Source: Macrosoma leucophasiata (Eukaryota > Arthropoda > Insecta > Lepidoptera > Hedylidae). Taken from it: a stretch of DNA of 64,000 bases. The stretch spans positions 3,100,001 to 3,164,000 of the forward strand of contig JAWQUS010000017.1 in NCBI GenBank assembly GCA_036365455.1, in the 5' to 3' direction. Under the pieces are notes generated by a model, which ran no database searches, was not told the origin of the DNA, and was given only the letters and a program-made list of their open reading frames with translations. How positions within the stretch are numbered: position 1 is the stretch's first letter; every line of letters starts with the position of its first letter. The position numbers were made by a program, and so were the translations under genes. Below are positions 42,574 through 53,689 of this stretch, piece after piece.

Positions 42574-42839
42574 TACTGGTGGTAGAGCTCCAGTGACGGA
42601 GCTCGCGGGCGTAGGCACCACCGCATTACCTAATATACTTGCCGCTAAATGATAGTGTTCAGCACTATCGTGTTCCGGTCAGGTGGTAATGTACGGCCCT
42701 GTAATTTCCGGCACAGAGGCATAACACCTTAAGCCTCAGGAGTGACCTCGGTCTTTGTGTGGGTGTATAGGCTGCAGTCATCACTTAACATCAATGTGAA
42801 CTGCATGCTTGTTTGCCACTATCATAATATAAAAAAAAA
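42574..42839 (+). mobile_element. SINE-A copy
   Basis: Close to the family consensus at its 5' end, with a gap of about 20 bases before GACCTCGGTCTTTGTGTG. Ends in an A run. Confidence 0.85.
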
Positions 42840-42844
42840 CATCT

Positions 42845-43075
42845 CTCTAATTTCTACATCTTGCGGTACTGCCTTTGATAGACTATAGTACCTAAGTTTA
42901 CATACGGAAGCGAAGCAGATGCGGTCTAGATGGCGCGGGCGGTCGGATCGGGTATTGAACAACTCGGCCCAGTAAACTCGAGTACCAGTAAAACTCTGTG
43001 TCCAAACCCTTATCACGTTATCTCGCTTTGCTTTGTAAACTCCAATTATGAGGCAAGTCAGAAATTTTATTTGCA
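42845..43075 (+). repeat. Repeat U copy 1
   Basis: Contains GGCGCGGGCGGTCGGATCGG, CAACTCGGCCCAGT, TTTGTGTCCAAACCCTTATC-like sequence, ending TTTGCAAATAAAATG. Head-to-tail with copy 2, unit about 284 bases. Confidence 0.75.
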
Positions 43076-43460
43076 AATAAAATGTTGATAATTCAAGAAG
43101 CTGAATTGAGAAGAGTCTAGAACTGGCAGAAAATAATAAAGGTCGACAGAAGCCATACGTCTATCGGAGACGGATGTTTACAGTCGGAAGTGGAGCAGAC
43201 GCGGTCAAGGCGGCGCGGGCGGTCAGATCGGATATTAAAGATCTCGGCCCAGTGAACTCCACTACCAGTAAAGCTTTGTGTCCAAACCCTTATCACGTTA
43301 TCTCGTTTCGCTTTGTTAATTCATATTATAAGGCAGATCAGAAAATTTATTTGCAAATAAAATAATATGTTAATAATTAAACAAAATAAATTGAGAAGAT
43401 TTTAGAATTGGCAGAAAATAATGAAAGTTTCCAGAAGCTCTACGTCTATCGGAGACAGTA
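43076..43460 (+). repeat. Repeat U copy 2
   Basis: Same order of landmarks, GCGGTCAAGGCGGCGCGGGC, ATCTCGGCCCAGTGAACTCC, TTTGCAAATAAAATAA. Both copies are followed by GCAGAAAATAAT and CGTCTATCGGAGAC. Confidence 0.75.
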
Positions 43461-43603
43461 CCGGAAGGTTTTGATTCATAGAATTCTATGTAAAAGTGAA
43501 ATTAGTATCTGTCCTTACATACACATTTACACATGTCTTTAGTTATTACTTAGTTATAGTTTAATTTCAAACCGCATTAGTAGTAAAATATTGATAATAT
43601 AAT

Positions 43604-43800
43604 TTATTCATATTCCATGACTATTTCTGATAGACGCATAATAAGTGTATAGTACCTATGTTTACATTCGGAAGTGAAGCAGACGCGGTCAAGACGGCGC
43701 GGGCGGTCGGATCGGATATTAAACAACTCGGCCCAGTGAATTCGACGACCAGTAAAGCTTTGTGTCCAAACCCTTATCTCGTTTTGCTTTATGCTGGCTT
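43604..43800 (+). repeat. Repeat U copy 3
   Basis: GTGAAGCAGACGCGGTCAAG, CAACTCGGCCCAGTGAATTC and TTTGTGTCCAAACCCTTATC. The minus frame 43604-43834 (IRVWTQSFTGRR) is shared by copies 1 and 3, but it is not open in all copies. Confidence 0.75.
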
Positions 43801-43861
43801 TATTTATTTTAGATTCGTTTACCTTCTTTAACATAAGAGGTATACTTTTGCAGGGAATATC

Positions 43862-44130
43862 GTATATAAATATTATAAATGCGAAAGTTTGTATGTTTGT
43901 TTGTTACTCCTTCACGCAAAAACTGCTGAACCAATTTTCATGAAATTTGGCACACACAAAGAAAGTAACTTGGATTAACATATAGGATAGTTTTTATCCC
44001 GGAAAAAAAATCAAATCATCCCATGGCATTTCTGTGCTGCTATCTATCTGTGTATGCTATGGGATGATTTGATGAGTTTCCACAGGTGACGCGAAAAGCG
44101 ATCTATACGGAGCCGCGGGCAACAGCTAGT
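43862..44130 (-). repeat. Repeat J copy with internal inverted repeat
   Basis: TATTATAAATGCGAAAGTTT at the left and CGGAGCCGCGGGCAACAGCT at the right are reversed landmarks of 18871-19075. Inside, AAATCATCCCAT (44013) pairs with ATGGGATGATTT (44060), perhaps a small foldback insertion. Confidence 0.7.
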
Positions 44131-44209
44131 TAGGTATATAGAGATGAAATATGTAGCCTATCAACTTTTGAATATTACCAGTAAATTTTTTATTCGCAAT
44201 CTTTGTCGA

Positions 44210-44455
44210 TTGCGAATGAAAGGAGAATTCTCCCGCCAGTGCATTCAGGCAATCTAACAATGGTGGACAAACCATTCCAAAAGGGCGTTAGTAAATGCAA
44301 TAACACGGGATGGGCGTCATACACGTCTTGCGATAAAACTACCGTCACTGCGATCAAACGTGGCGATTATAGTATATTCTCGTGTAAGGATGCACAATTC
44401 ACTTGTGGGCATCAATGAGGACTGTTTTGTCCAGCCGTGGACATTTTTCGGGAAA
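44210..44455 (+). mobile_element. SINE-C copy
   Basis: GAGAATTCTCCCGCCAGTGC, GGACAAACCATTCCAAAAGG, GATAAAACTACCGTCACTGC, GTCCAGCCGTGGACATTTTT. The 71-codon frame 44203-44418 is inside and not a gene. Confidence 0.8.
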
Positions 44456-44654
44456 ATAATGAGAATGTCTTTAGTTTAACTAAACAATCTTAAGATAAAT
44501 ATAGAGTTCAATTTATTCATTATAAAAAAGACCAAAATACTGTGGAAGTAATGAAGATCCAAGAAAAAAAATTCAAATAGAAATTCTGATTTGCTTAAAA
44601 CCTTTTTGACGAGAGATTACTTTGATTCCTTTTTTGGGTTTTTTTTGCTCACTA

Positions 44655-44795
44655 AACCCAGACGCGGTCAAGATAGGTCGTATCCAACAATTCAGCTTAA
44701 TGAATACTGCTGTCAGCGACAGACCTCTGTGTCCATAATAATATCTTTATCAATTCATCTCGTTCTACTTTATCAAGGCTTTATTCTTTATTATA
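44655..44795 (+). repeat. Repeat U copy 4, diverged
   Basis: CCCAGACGCGGTCAAGATAG, CAATTCAGCTTAATGAATAC, CTCTGTGTCCATAATAATAT and ATCTCGTTCTACTTTAT follow the repeat U order. Confidence 0.6.
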
Positions 44796-44801
44796 TGTTT
44801 T

Positions 44802-44850
44802 TTTAATGTAATAAATGTGCAAACAAGCATGAAGTTCACATTGATGTTAG
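44802..44850 (-). mobile_element. SINE-A 3' part, split by LINE
   Basis: TTTTTTTAATGTAATAAATG, GCAAACAAGCATGAAGTTCA and TTGATGTTAG; resumes at 46113. Confidence 0.8.
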
Positions 44851-46112
44851 TCAAAGTCAAAGTCAAAGTCAAAGTATTTTATTGCTTTCATGTACAATTG
44901 TTGAGATGGAAAATATTTTGGGAATACAATCTATGATCGACATGATACCCGTTGGGCGTAGCAATTTATATAACACAATTTATCTTTTAAATAAATAAGT
45001 AAGTAGTAACAATGTCCAATACGTAGGTATTTCTAATTACAAAGAGTGAATGTGAAACAGTATTACTATATAGGTATATAACTATTTGTCACTGAAAAAT
45101 TCGTTCAAAGTGTAATATGTTTTTTCTGTCAAAAAGTTTTTAAGTAGTTTGTTGAATGAATTAAAATTAGGTTGTTTTTTTATGTCATTTGGAAGGTGAT
45201 TGTAAATTCTAATTGCGCTTACGTACGGACTACACTTATACATTTCTACTCTAATGCCAAAGCATACAAAAGTTATATTTTAATTGATGTCTAGCTGTGT
45301 AATGATTTTGTGGCTTTGCTTTTTCAAATAGCATTGGATTTTTCCTCATAAATTTACATAATTCTAAAATGTAGAGGCATGTTAATGTTAATATTTTTAA
45401 TTGTTTGAAGTGCTGTCTACAAGAAGTTGTACTGTCAATATTTGATATAATTCTTATTAGTTTTTTTTGTTTTATAAACAATTCTGGTACGTGCTTACTA
45501 TTTCCCCATAAGATAATACCATAGTTAAGCCAGGAATTAGCATACGCGTAGTAAGCCGAAATAGCTGTTTTATGATCTGTACTCCTTTTTAATTCATATA
45601 ATGCATAGGTAAAGCTAGACAATTTTGATTTTAATTTTTCAATGTGTGCTTTCCAGTTAAGATTTGAATCTACCTAAGAGGCTACAAGACTTCACTTTTT
45701 CCAGACGAATTTTATCTATCTTAAGTTCTGTGTTCAAAGGTGTTTTTTGGTGTGGCAAGAATTCTATTAATTTAGTTTTAGTATAGTTCACCAGTAAATT
45801 ATTTTTATTTAACCAACTTACGACCCTGCTGAAAGTTTTAGTCAAGTTATTTTTAAAATCTGAGGTATTGTTATATTTGAATAACAATGAAATGTCGTCG
45901 GCGAATAGTAAGCATTGAGTGTCTATATTTTTAGATAGTTCGTTAATATATATTAAAAATAATATACATCCCATGACACTGCCTTGGGGTATAGAACCAT
46001 TCATTTTATGTACACTAGATCTGTAATTCGTAACTTTATTGTTGTAAGGATCGCAATAATCAATTTCTACATATTGGATTCTATTTTCTAGATATGATTT
46101 TAGCCACTCGTT
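44851..46112 (-). mobile_element. 5'-truncated LINE inserted in SINE-A
   Basis: The 3' tail at the left is a tandem TCAAAG array (TTTGAC units on the minus strand), followed by a 3' UTR of about 400 bases and RT C-terminal remnants. It interrupts a minus SINE-A between GATGTTAG and TTGACTGCTGCC; a short GTTA(A)G may be the duplicated target. Confidence 0.85.
45251..45622 (-). pseudogene. LINE RT C-terminal fragment
   Basis: 123 codons with YANSWLNYGIILWGNSKHVP and FIKQKKLIRIISNIDSTTSC, the region after the RT palm in Jockey/CR1-group proteins. It is in a different frame from the RT fragment upstream, so at least one frameshift near 45640 breaks the gene. Confidence 0.8.
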
Positions 46113-46142
46113 AAGTTGACTGCTGCCTATAGACACCCACAC
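45657..46142 (-). pseudogene. LINE RT palm fragment
   Basis: Open frame of 161 codons whose first nine or so come from SINE-A. LINE sequence starts near LNEWLKSYLENRIQYVEI. It has GSIPQGSVMG at about 49-58 and FADD at 80-83. Endonuclease and fingers are missing through 5' truncation. Confidence 0.8.
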
Positions 46143-46347
46143 AAAGATCAGAGGTCAAAATGCAGATGCGTTGTCATCCCTGAGACCTTAGTTACTATGT
46201 CTCTGTGATAGTTATAACAAGGCCATACATTACCATCTAACCGGAACACGATAGTGCTGAACACTACCATTAAGCGGCAGATAAATTACGTAATGCGGTG
46301 GTGCCTACGCCCTCCAGCTCCTACACTGAAACTCTACCACCAGTAAA
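46113..46347 (-). mobile_element. SINE-A 5' part right of the LINE
   Basis: GACTGCTGCCTATAGACACC to CTCTACCACCAGTA. Belongs with 44802-44850. Confidence 0.85.
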
Positions 46348-46434
46348 ATATGTCCTGTCAATAGTCTATTTCCATATGTCTCATCTTGTTCATTTTTAAA
46401 ATATAATAATATGATAGTAAAAATATTGTCACAC

Positions 46435-46615
46435 AATTTACACCCTCTGTATAGACACGCGAGTAACTTAGCGGGCAAGACGGCCGGGTCGGATATTAAA
46501 CAACTCGGCCCACTGAATACGACTGCCCCAAGGCCTTTGTATTCAAACCCTTATCACGTTATCTCGTTTCGTTCTGCACTGGGTCTATTTAATTTAGCTT
46601 CATCCGATTTGAGGT
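46435..46615 (+). repeat. Repeat U copy 5
   Basis: GGGCAAGACGGCCGGGTCGG, CAACTCGGCCCACTGAATAC, ACCCTTATCACGTTATCTCG. The 79-codon frame 46411-46650 spans it and has no motif. Confidence 0.65.
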
Positions 46616-46783
46616 ACCTTTTTTCATGTGGACGGCAAAAATTACAGTGACATTGGTTTTTTTTATGTCATAAAATAGCATACAAGCATACTGAGGCAGT
46701 AAGCTATTTTCTTCAAATGAAGCACGTTTTACAGTGAAATAAAATGATGCTTATTAACATTATATTTGTTGTGTTTAATATTT

Positions 46784-47066
46784 TACTGGTGGTAGATTTC
46801 CAGTATAGGAGCTTTAGGGCGTAGGCACCATCGCATTACCTAATTTATCTGCCGCTAAATGGTAGTGTTCTTCACTATTGTGTTCCGGTTAGATGGTAAT
46901 GTATGACCCCGTAATAACTATCGCAGATACATAATACGAGTAACTAAGGTCTCAGAGGTGGCAACGCATCTGCACTCCTGTGGTCTTTGTGTGGGTGTCT
47001 ATAGACTGCTATCAGCATTTAATATCAATGTAAACTGCATGCTTATTTGCCACCTTCATTAAAAAA
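46784..47066 (+). mobile_element. SINE-A copy
   Basis: TTACTGGTGGTAGATTTCCA to TTCATTAAAAAATG; its 3' part belongs to the tandem duplication that follows. Confidence 0.8.
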
Positions 47067-47500
47067 TGTATTACTTTTTAGGATTCCGTAGTAAACAAGG
47101 AACCCTTATAGTTTCGCCATATCCGTCTGTCTGTCTGTCTGTCTGTCTATCCATCCGCGGCTTAGCGCAAAAACTATTAGTACTAGAGACTTGAAATTTA
47201 GCACAAGTATACACCTTAATCACGCCGACAAAGTGGTAGTTGTGTGGTCTTTGTGTGGGTGTCTATAGACTGCTATCAGCATTTAATATCAATGTAAGCT
47301 GCATGCTTATTTGCCACCTTCATTAAAAAATGTATTTCTTTTTAGGATTCCGTAGTAAACAAGGAACCCTTATAGTTTCGCCATGTCCGTCTGTCTGTCT
47401 TTCTGTCTATCCATCCGCGGCTTAGCGCAAAAACTATTATTACTAGAGACTTGAAATTTAGCACAAGTATACACCTTAATCACGCCGACAAAGTGGTAGA
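46981..47500. repeat. Tandem duplication, period about 264
   Basis: TGGTCTTTGTGTGGGTGTCT at 46981 and 47245; the units include the SINE-A tail and a second repeat with GATTCCGTAGTAAACAAGGA and a GTCT microsatellite. Copies differ by few bases plus a 4-bp GTCT step. Confidence 0.85.
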
Positions 47501-47827
47501 ATAAAAACATGAAAATTAAAATTATTTAGGATACCTCCCCTACATGTAACGTGAGGATATTTTTTTTATTTTTTGTTTTCTATATAATGTGTGGTATTGT
47601 TGGATAGGTCTTTCAAAAATGTTAGGGGTTTGCTGGAATTTAAAGTTCCAATTTTCGTTAGAGTCAAGTGTTCCCCCCCACTACCAACTAAACGTTTGTT
47701 ATTAGAATTTCAAACATCACGGCAATAGTAGCTACATATAACGAAATTAAAAAGAAAACTATCACACCTACGAGTATGTTGGCTTTACTAGTTTGCGCGT
47801 AATAGTCGACCAAATAGAAACACTCGA

Positions 47828-48300
47828 AAGGAGATGTTGCAAAAATGTATGGACCTCCGGCCATGTATTGTACACAATTTCATTAAACAGGCAAAATCAA
47901 TATTAAAACGTTTTTTACTGCATATTTTCACTTATTTAGCTTTGTTTGTAGTTACAAAACATTATTTGCAGTTAGAATTGCAACTCAAAACCAACATGGC
48001 GAATATGGCGGGCGATGTCATTTTGACATTTTAATTTTTAAAATTGTATTTTCATTATATAGTACTTGGAGAAAAAAGTAATATTTTCTAAATACTATCG
48101 AAAGTGATGATCCCAAGTGTCGGCTGTATCGCCGCCATGTTTAACATAGTTGAAAATGATAAAATCGTTTGAATTAAATGTCGTTGTAACTCTAAAATAT
48201 ATTCTGGAATAAATTTATTGTATTTTTTTCGGATTCTTCTTTAATTTACCCATTTTTTGAGGACGTGTACGAACCAGGGCCGAGCTCGCAACATCTCCTT
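47828..48300. mobile_element. TIR MITE type N, copy 2
   Basis: Same termini as copy 1 (AAGGAGATGTTGC/GCAACATCTCCTT) and the same interior. The flanks here do not show the TA pair seen at copy 1, so the boundary or flank has changed. Confidence 0.8.
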
Positions 48301-48486
48301 TTTAAACAACTCCAAATTTTTTTTTTTTCATGGCATTAATCAAACCTAAAAACTACGGAACCCAACACTTCGCGTGGCCAGACACGCAATTGACCGGTTT
48401 TTTTAATACGGATATCGTAATTAAACATAAGACAAGCATTATACAAAGTAAGTATCGACCGAAGGAACACAACACAACTAAGTTAT

Positions 48487-48705
48487 TTTATTTTAAAGAA
48501 AAATGGAAAGAAAAATTTGACTTCAGGCGAGACTGAAGTCCTTTTAGGACTTCAGTAGCTCAATTGGAAGAGCGGCTGGACTAGATTCTCAGTAGGCCGC
48601 GAGTTCGAGTCTCGCCTGAAGTCAAATTTTTTCTTTCCATTTTTCTTTAAAATAAAAATATATTTCACAAGCATGTGTTAATGCGAAATAATATAAAACA
48701 ATTAT
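48487..48705 (+). mobile_element. SINE-E with truncated inverted arm
   Basis: A short minus-strand piece (AAATTTGACTTCAGGCGAGA) is followed by a complete plus-strand tRNA-like unit (GACTTCAGTAGCTCAATTGG to GTCTCGCCTGAAGTC) and the A/T-rich tail with TTTCACAAGCATGTGTTAAT. A shorter version of the 14941 dimer. Confidence 0.8.
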
Positions 48706-48734
48706 TAAGGGTAAAAGCGACTTCTTTACAATAT

Positions 48735-48998
48735 TCAATAAACTGAAAAGTCTATTATATCGGTTGCCTAACTAGCATAGTTGGTAATAGATGGCGCTGC
48801 TGCTACCATAAAGCAATGCAATAGATGTGAAGGAAAGATTTGACAAATCGGGCAGGGCTTCAGTAGCTCAATTGGAAGAGCGGCTGGACTAGATTCTCAG
48901 TAGGCCGCGAGTTCGAGTCTCGCCTGAAGTCAAATTTTTTCTTTCCATTTTTCTTTAAAATAAAATATATTTCACAAGCATGTGTTAATAATATAAAA
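48735..48998 (+). mobile_element. SINE-E monomer with 5' leader
   Basis: Leader ATAAAGCAATGCAATAGATG, AGGAAAGATTTGACAAATCG, then CTTCAGTAGCTCAATTGGAA, box B-like GAGTTCGAGTCTCGC and the common tail. The leader is the same as the linker of the inverted dimer at 15060-15105. Confidence 0.8.
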
Positions 48999-49295
48999 CA
49001 ACAAGTAAGTTACGCAACGAAAGTTGTATCAAATTGAGTTCCTAGATCTTCTGAATTCCTTTTAAGATAGACCGCATTAATTTAGATTGTTTGTGCCTCC
49101 AGACAAAATCTTGTTGCTAAGCCATTGTAATTTTGGTTTCAAGCTTCTATTATATAATAATCTAATCTCAAATGTTTTAAGACGCGAATTTATATCAAAA
49201 ATATTTTTAAATTGAACTAGAGTTTTGGTGAAAGTAGAATAAAAGCAACTTATTTCAAGTTTACTTGACGCTAGGCGTATAAAATTATTCAATAA

Positions 49296-49607
49296 ACGTA
49301 ACTTCACGCCTGTAATCCCCGAAGGGGTAGGCAGAGGTAAATGCATGCATTCAAGCATACATGCAAACACCCACGATTCGCCGGTTACGTTTTGGTCCAT
49401 GTAACAGTTGGCGAGCCTGTTGACATCTCCGGGCACATTACCAAACTTTGAAATACTGGGAAATTTCCAGAAAATAGAAAAATCCCAATAGAACCAGAGA
49501 TAAAGGCTTTTTTCATCATTATCTCTGATTACCCCCTACCCGGGAATCGAACCCAGGACCTCAGCGTAATAGTAGTGGCCTGCTACCACTAGGCTACCGA
49601 GGCAGTT
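49296..49607 (-). mobile_element. SINE-B, full length
   Basis: Minus-strand head GCCTCGGTAGCCTAGTGGTA; 3' end GCCTACCCCTTCGGGGATTA and CAGGCGTGAAGTTACG at the left. The 119-codon minus frame 49077-49436 overlaps it and has no motif. Confidence 0.85.
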
Positions 49608-49649
49608 TAAGGCATTATTCAATAAATTATACATTAATTAAATTCCTAT

Positions 49650-49775
49650 AAGAGGTAGCAAACAAGCATGCAGTTCTCATTAATGTAAAATACTCCAATA
49701 CACCCACACGAATACTAGAGGTCAAAATGCAGTTGCGTTGCTCCCCTGTGAGCTTAATTGTTATGCCTATACGGG
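49650..49775 (-). mobile_element. SINE-A 3' half
   Basis: GAGGTAGCAAACAAGCATGC, ACACGAATACTAGAGGTCAA; ends near TTGTTATGCCTA. Lies back to back with the next SINE-A. Confidence 0.75.
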
Positions 49776-49784
49776 GTAATCTAT

Positions 49785-49926
49785 TTGGGTCAAATAGTAG
49801 TGATCAGCACTATCGTGTTCTGGTGAGACGGAAATGTATGGATCCGTAATAACTATCACAAAACTAAGGTCTAAGGGAACACATCTGCATTTTGACCTGG
49901 TTTTTGTGTAGATATCTATTAGATTA
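49785..49926 (+). mobile_element. SINE-A, left part, split by TIR element
   Basis: GATCAGCACTATCGTGTTCT to GTGTAGATATCTATTAGATTA; resumes at 50469 with GGGCTGCATTCATCAATTAA and ends at about 50548. Confidence 0.75.
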
Positions 49927-50468
49927 GGATCCCACTGCAGAATCATTTCGTTCATCCAGATATGCTGCAAACCTAATTTTTACGCATATTTATAGTCTAG
50001 AGAATATGTATTATATCCACTAGGTTGCCTAACAAAATTTGTCCGTAAGTATTTTTAACTAAATTATTTTATTTTTAACAGCCAACAACTCTTATATGCC
50101 GGCGATTTAATTTACTCCCGTATGTCATAATAATGAGTAAAAAAAATGCTTTAATTTGAAATTTATATAATACATGTACGTTATGGACGTAAAAAGTTAT
50201 CGGGGTGGAACGAAAATAGGTAAAGGCGGGCAAGTACGCAACGGCGGCCGCGATTTTTCCTAGTTTTTATACATATTGCCGTGAAGTCGATGATATTTTA
50301 CTAAAAACAAGTTAAAAAAATCTTTCCTTTAAGAAACATATAAATAAAAATACTTGCGGCCATATTTTGATAGGCAACCTAGTAGATATACATTTTCTAG
50401 ATTATAAATATGCGTAACGATTAGGTATGCAGCATATCTGGATGAACGAAATGATCTACAGTGGGATC
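49927..50468. mobile_element. 542-bp TIR MITE with TTA target duplication
   Basis: About 125-bp inverted ends starting GATCCCACTG (left GGATCCCACTGCAGAATCAT; right complement GATCCCACTGTAGATCATTT). TTA flanks both ends (49924-49926, 50469-50471), which would fit PIF/Harbinger; a TA duplication (Tc1/mariner) cannot be excluded. No coding sequence inside. Confidence 0.8.
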
Positions 50469-50548
50469 TTAACCAATATGGGCTGCATTCATCAATTAAA
50501 ATCTATGTGAACTGCATGCTTGTTTTCTTCATAAAAAATAATGTATTT

Positions 50549-51157
50549 ACATCCTGTATACACATCCAGCTATCCTTAGGGGACAAAGCGTTAAGTTACG
50601 TTGCCGCACACCCAAAAATATGCAGGGCAGCATTAAATCCAGCGAATCTGAAGTATTCCAATCTATATTTATTAACGTCAAGGGACGAATACTGTCTCCA
50701 TGAAACTGTACACCTAAATCGAGCAAGGCTCGTTTAAAATAAGCTCCTTTTATTTTGGGAAATATTTCTTGATCTCTTGATTTCCTTTTTTATTTATGTT
50801 GAAGGGCCGCAATAATAGATAAAACATTTTGATATTGGCTATACACCTGGGAGATCTGGTAATTAAAGAAGGGTCTGTCGAATAGTGACCTAGAGCATAG
50901 TAAACCAAGCCGATCTTTTGAAAATTGAACTACTCGTTTTTGGTGAATGTGTCTATTTAAGAATAAATAGATGGAACGATTAACATTCAATCTCAGTCGC
51001 TTAGTTTTTGAACATGTTTTATTTCATAGTGAGCCAAGGCAAGTACACACGTAATCATGGTTTACTCTACATTAACATTTGATTGTATTAGCACTGGTAT
51101 TTTTTTACACTAATTAATTATTATACTTTGTCCCGCGTCATTCTGCATAATGTACAT
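50549..51157. other. No recognisable feature
   Basis: No family match or credible frame. Confidence 0.45.
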
Positions 51158-51385
51158 CCGGTTAGTCCAGTGGTGTGTGACGACCGCTCGATTCGAAGGT
51201 TCTATACCCGCACCGGGACAATAAATTATTATTTGTATGGCCTACATATATTTGTTTCGGATCTGGGTATTTGTGTATGTGTTGTGTGTGTGTGTGCACA
51301 ACGGCACCCAAAACACAGGTTTATACCTAGTGTGGGGCTGTGAGTATAAGCGTGTGTGTATGTATCTGTGAGTGTATTTATAAAT
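51158..51385 (+). mobile_element. SINE-D (tRNA-derived), copy 2
   Basis: CCGGTTAGTCCAGTGGTGTG and GACCGCTCGATTCGAAGG, then AATTATTATTTGTATGGCCT and a TG-rich tail. More diverged in box B than copy 1. Confidence 0.75.
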
Positions 51386-52074
51386 GTGTAATAAAAAATA
51401 AATGAATTATAATAATTGATTTTTAATTACACATTTATAAAAAAAACAGCTCTAGGTATTTTTAAGTGGAATTTTTACTGTAAATAGACTTCAATGAACA
51501 ACTTATAATTACCAAAGATTTGTAAAGCAAGCTCAAAGCAGAAAAAGCGCTAGAAACAAAGTTTTTTTGCTGAAAACAACTTTAACTTTGAATAACTCAT
51601 GTACTAGCCAGTGTTGTTAATAGGCTTTTTATATTATTTAAGTTACGTTAAAACTTTCTTGGACTCTTTTCTTAAAATGACCACGACGAAAAAGTAAAGA
51701 AAGACTTACTTTTATGCTGCAAATAATAATATAACTAAAGTGTCATTAAAAAAAAATGTTTCCATGTAAAATATTTGTTTTAATATTTTAATTATTTGTA
51801 TTGGATTACTTTTGAGGTTGGATATAATGTGGAATCACAATCATCACCTTTAGTGGAATATCATTACGTTCAAAATGGGTGTAGCTAAAGAGTGTGTCAA
51901 TCACAAATGTTACTTTTATTTCGATTAGTTCGATTCATTAGTTCGATCGTCAAACTAGTGAGATAACATTTTTTCTCTTTGTCTCGTGTTGTTTGGGTGT
52001 GATGAGGAAGGAAGGAAAAAAAAAATAGACCAACTTACATTAAGTTATACTATAAACTGATTGGAATTTCAAAC
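51386..52074. other. No recognisable feature
   Basis: AT-rich DNA; no open frame or repeat match seen. Confidence 0.45.
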
Positions 52075-53235
52075 AGAAACGAAATAAAATCCAATTAAAT
52101 TCAGATTCATTTTTCCCAATGTACCGGGAACTCATATAAATTAGCATACTGCACGTTCGGAAGATTACTGCAATATTGCAGAGGTGTGGGAGATGTGTTA
52201 TCCCCGGTCGACCTTTGGAAATTTCGTGTGATACTCAAACCTCGCGGGGCCTGACGATTACGGAAACATAAAATGAGCATGGATTTTTATACATTCAGCA
52301 ACGTGACTATTTTCTGATGAGATTAATATTATGTTTTAAAATAAAAGAAAGTTTATTTTACGTTGCTATAATATGGTTAAGTTTTGGTTTTGAGAAGTGA
52401 AGGGAGAAGTGAGTTCTTACTTATAAAATTAGCTCGAAGAATTAGCCAGCAATGTATTGCCTATTTTTTTGCCATTAAATGGTAGTCCAGGTTACTTTTC
52501 AGTTAAAGCCCATATTGAAACTCTTTCGACGCAATTATAGCCTAACAAAAGAATACTAACAATTTGAAAAAAAAGACTACACACAAACAGGATGTATATC
52601 TCATAGTTCAAAAGAGAACAAAAAACTAACAGAACATGAAATAACAAACAAAATATTTCAAACACAGCTTTGAATTTCAAGCAGAAACGAAATAAAATCC
52701 AATTGAATTCAGATTCAGTTTCTCCAATGTACCAGGGATTCATATAAATTAGCATACTGCACGTTCGAAAGATTACTGCAATATTGCAGAAGTGTGGGAG
52801 ATGTGTTATCCTCGGTCGACCTTTGGAAATTTCGTGTGATACTCAAACCTCGCGGGGCCTGACGATTGCGGAAATGTAAATTGTGTTTTATATTTTAATA
52901 ATACGCTTACACTCTCCACCAATTTACTTTAATAATATGTTAAGCTGTGTAGTTATTAAAATTATTGTGGTTATAAATAAATATATAAATAAATGGTAGT
53001 GTTCAGTATTATCGTGTTTCGGTCAGATGGTAGTGTATGGCCCTGTAATAATTTTAACAGAGACATAACAACTGAGGTCTCAGGGGTGGAAACGCATCTG
53101 CATTTTGACATCTGGTCTTTGTGTGTCTATAGGCTGCAGACAAACATGACACAATGTGAACTGCATGCTTGTTTGCTACTACCAGTACTACATGAAAACG
53201 CATGTTTATTAACATCGTCACATAAAAAAAATGTT
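52075..53235. repeat. Segmental duplication unit 1
   Basis: Order of blocks: R (AGAAACGAAATAAAATCCAA ... GGAAATTTCGTGTGATACTC), L (GCCAGCAATGTATTGCC ... TTTCGACGCAATTATAGCC), R again at 52683, then a SINE-A piece at 52987-53230. The same order recurs at 53690-54840, offset by 1604-1615 bases. The internal SINE-A and the 87-codon minus frame 52492-52755 are duplicated with it. Confidence 0.9.
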
Positions 53236-53279
53236 TGAAGATAAAAAAAATAAATTATTATGTGATATATTCTTAGGTT

Positions 53280-53412
53280 TTCGCGAGCTACACTCATTGA
53301 AATAAAACTATTTTTACGGATTCATCTCGCGTGTATTAAACTAAAATGATTTTTAAAATCAACCCGACGTTTCGGTCGCTTTTTAGCTTCCGTGGTCCCG
53401 GGCAGACTGCCC
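53280..53412 (-). repeat. GAAACGTC-type repeat fragment
   Basis: GACGTTTCGGTCGC, CCGTGGTCCCGGGCAGACTG on the plus strand is the reverse of the block in the 455-bp array (30790-30820). It lies between the two duplicated units. Confidence 0.65.
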
Positions 53413-53689
53413 GAAGTGAGTTCTTACTTATAAAATTAGCTCGAAGAATTCGCCAGCAATGTATTGCCTATTTTTTTGCCATTAAATGGTAGTCTAGGTT
53501 ACTTTTCAGTTAAAGCCCATATTGAAACTCTTTCGACGCAATTATAGCCTAACAAAAGAATAATAACAATTTGAAAAAAAAAAGACTACGCAAACAGTCT
53601 GTATATCTCATTGTTCAAAAGAGAACAAAAAACTAACAGAATATAAAATAACAAACAAAATATTTCCAACAAAGCTTTGAATCTCAAGC
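53413..53689. repeat. Extra L block between duplication units
   Basis: GAGTTCTTACTTATAAAATT, GCCAGCAATGTATTGCC and TTTCGACGCAATTATAGCC, a third L copy; here the hydrophobic minus frame seen in the other two is broken. Confidence 0.75.

Noticed and set aside
46950..47500. CRISPR-like direct repeats
   Set aside because: Only two units of about 260 bases with a GTCT microsatellite; a simple tandem duplication in eukaryotic DNA.
52492..52755. Hydrophobic 87-codon minus frame, repeated at 54090-54359, as a membrane protein
   Set aside because: It is conserved only because the DNA was duplicated; the third copy (53490-53720) is broken, and the hydrophobicity follows from the AT-rich antisense of A-rich repeats.
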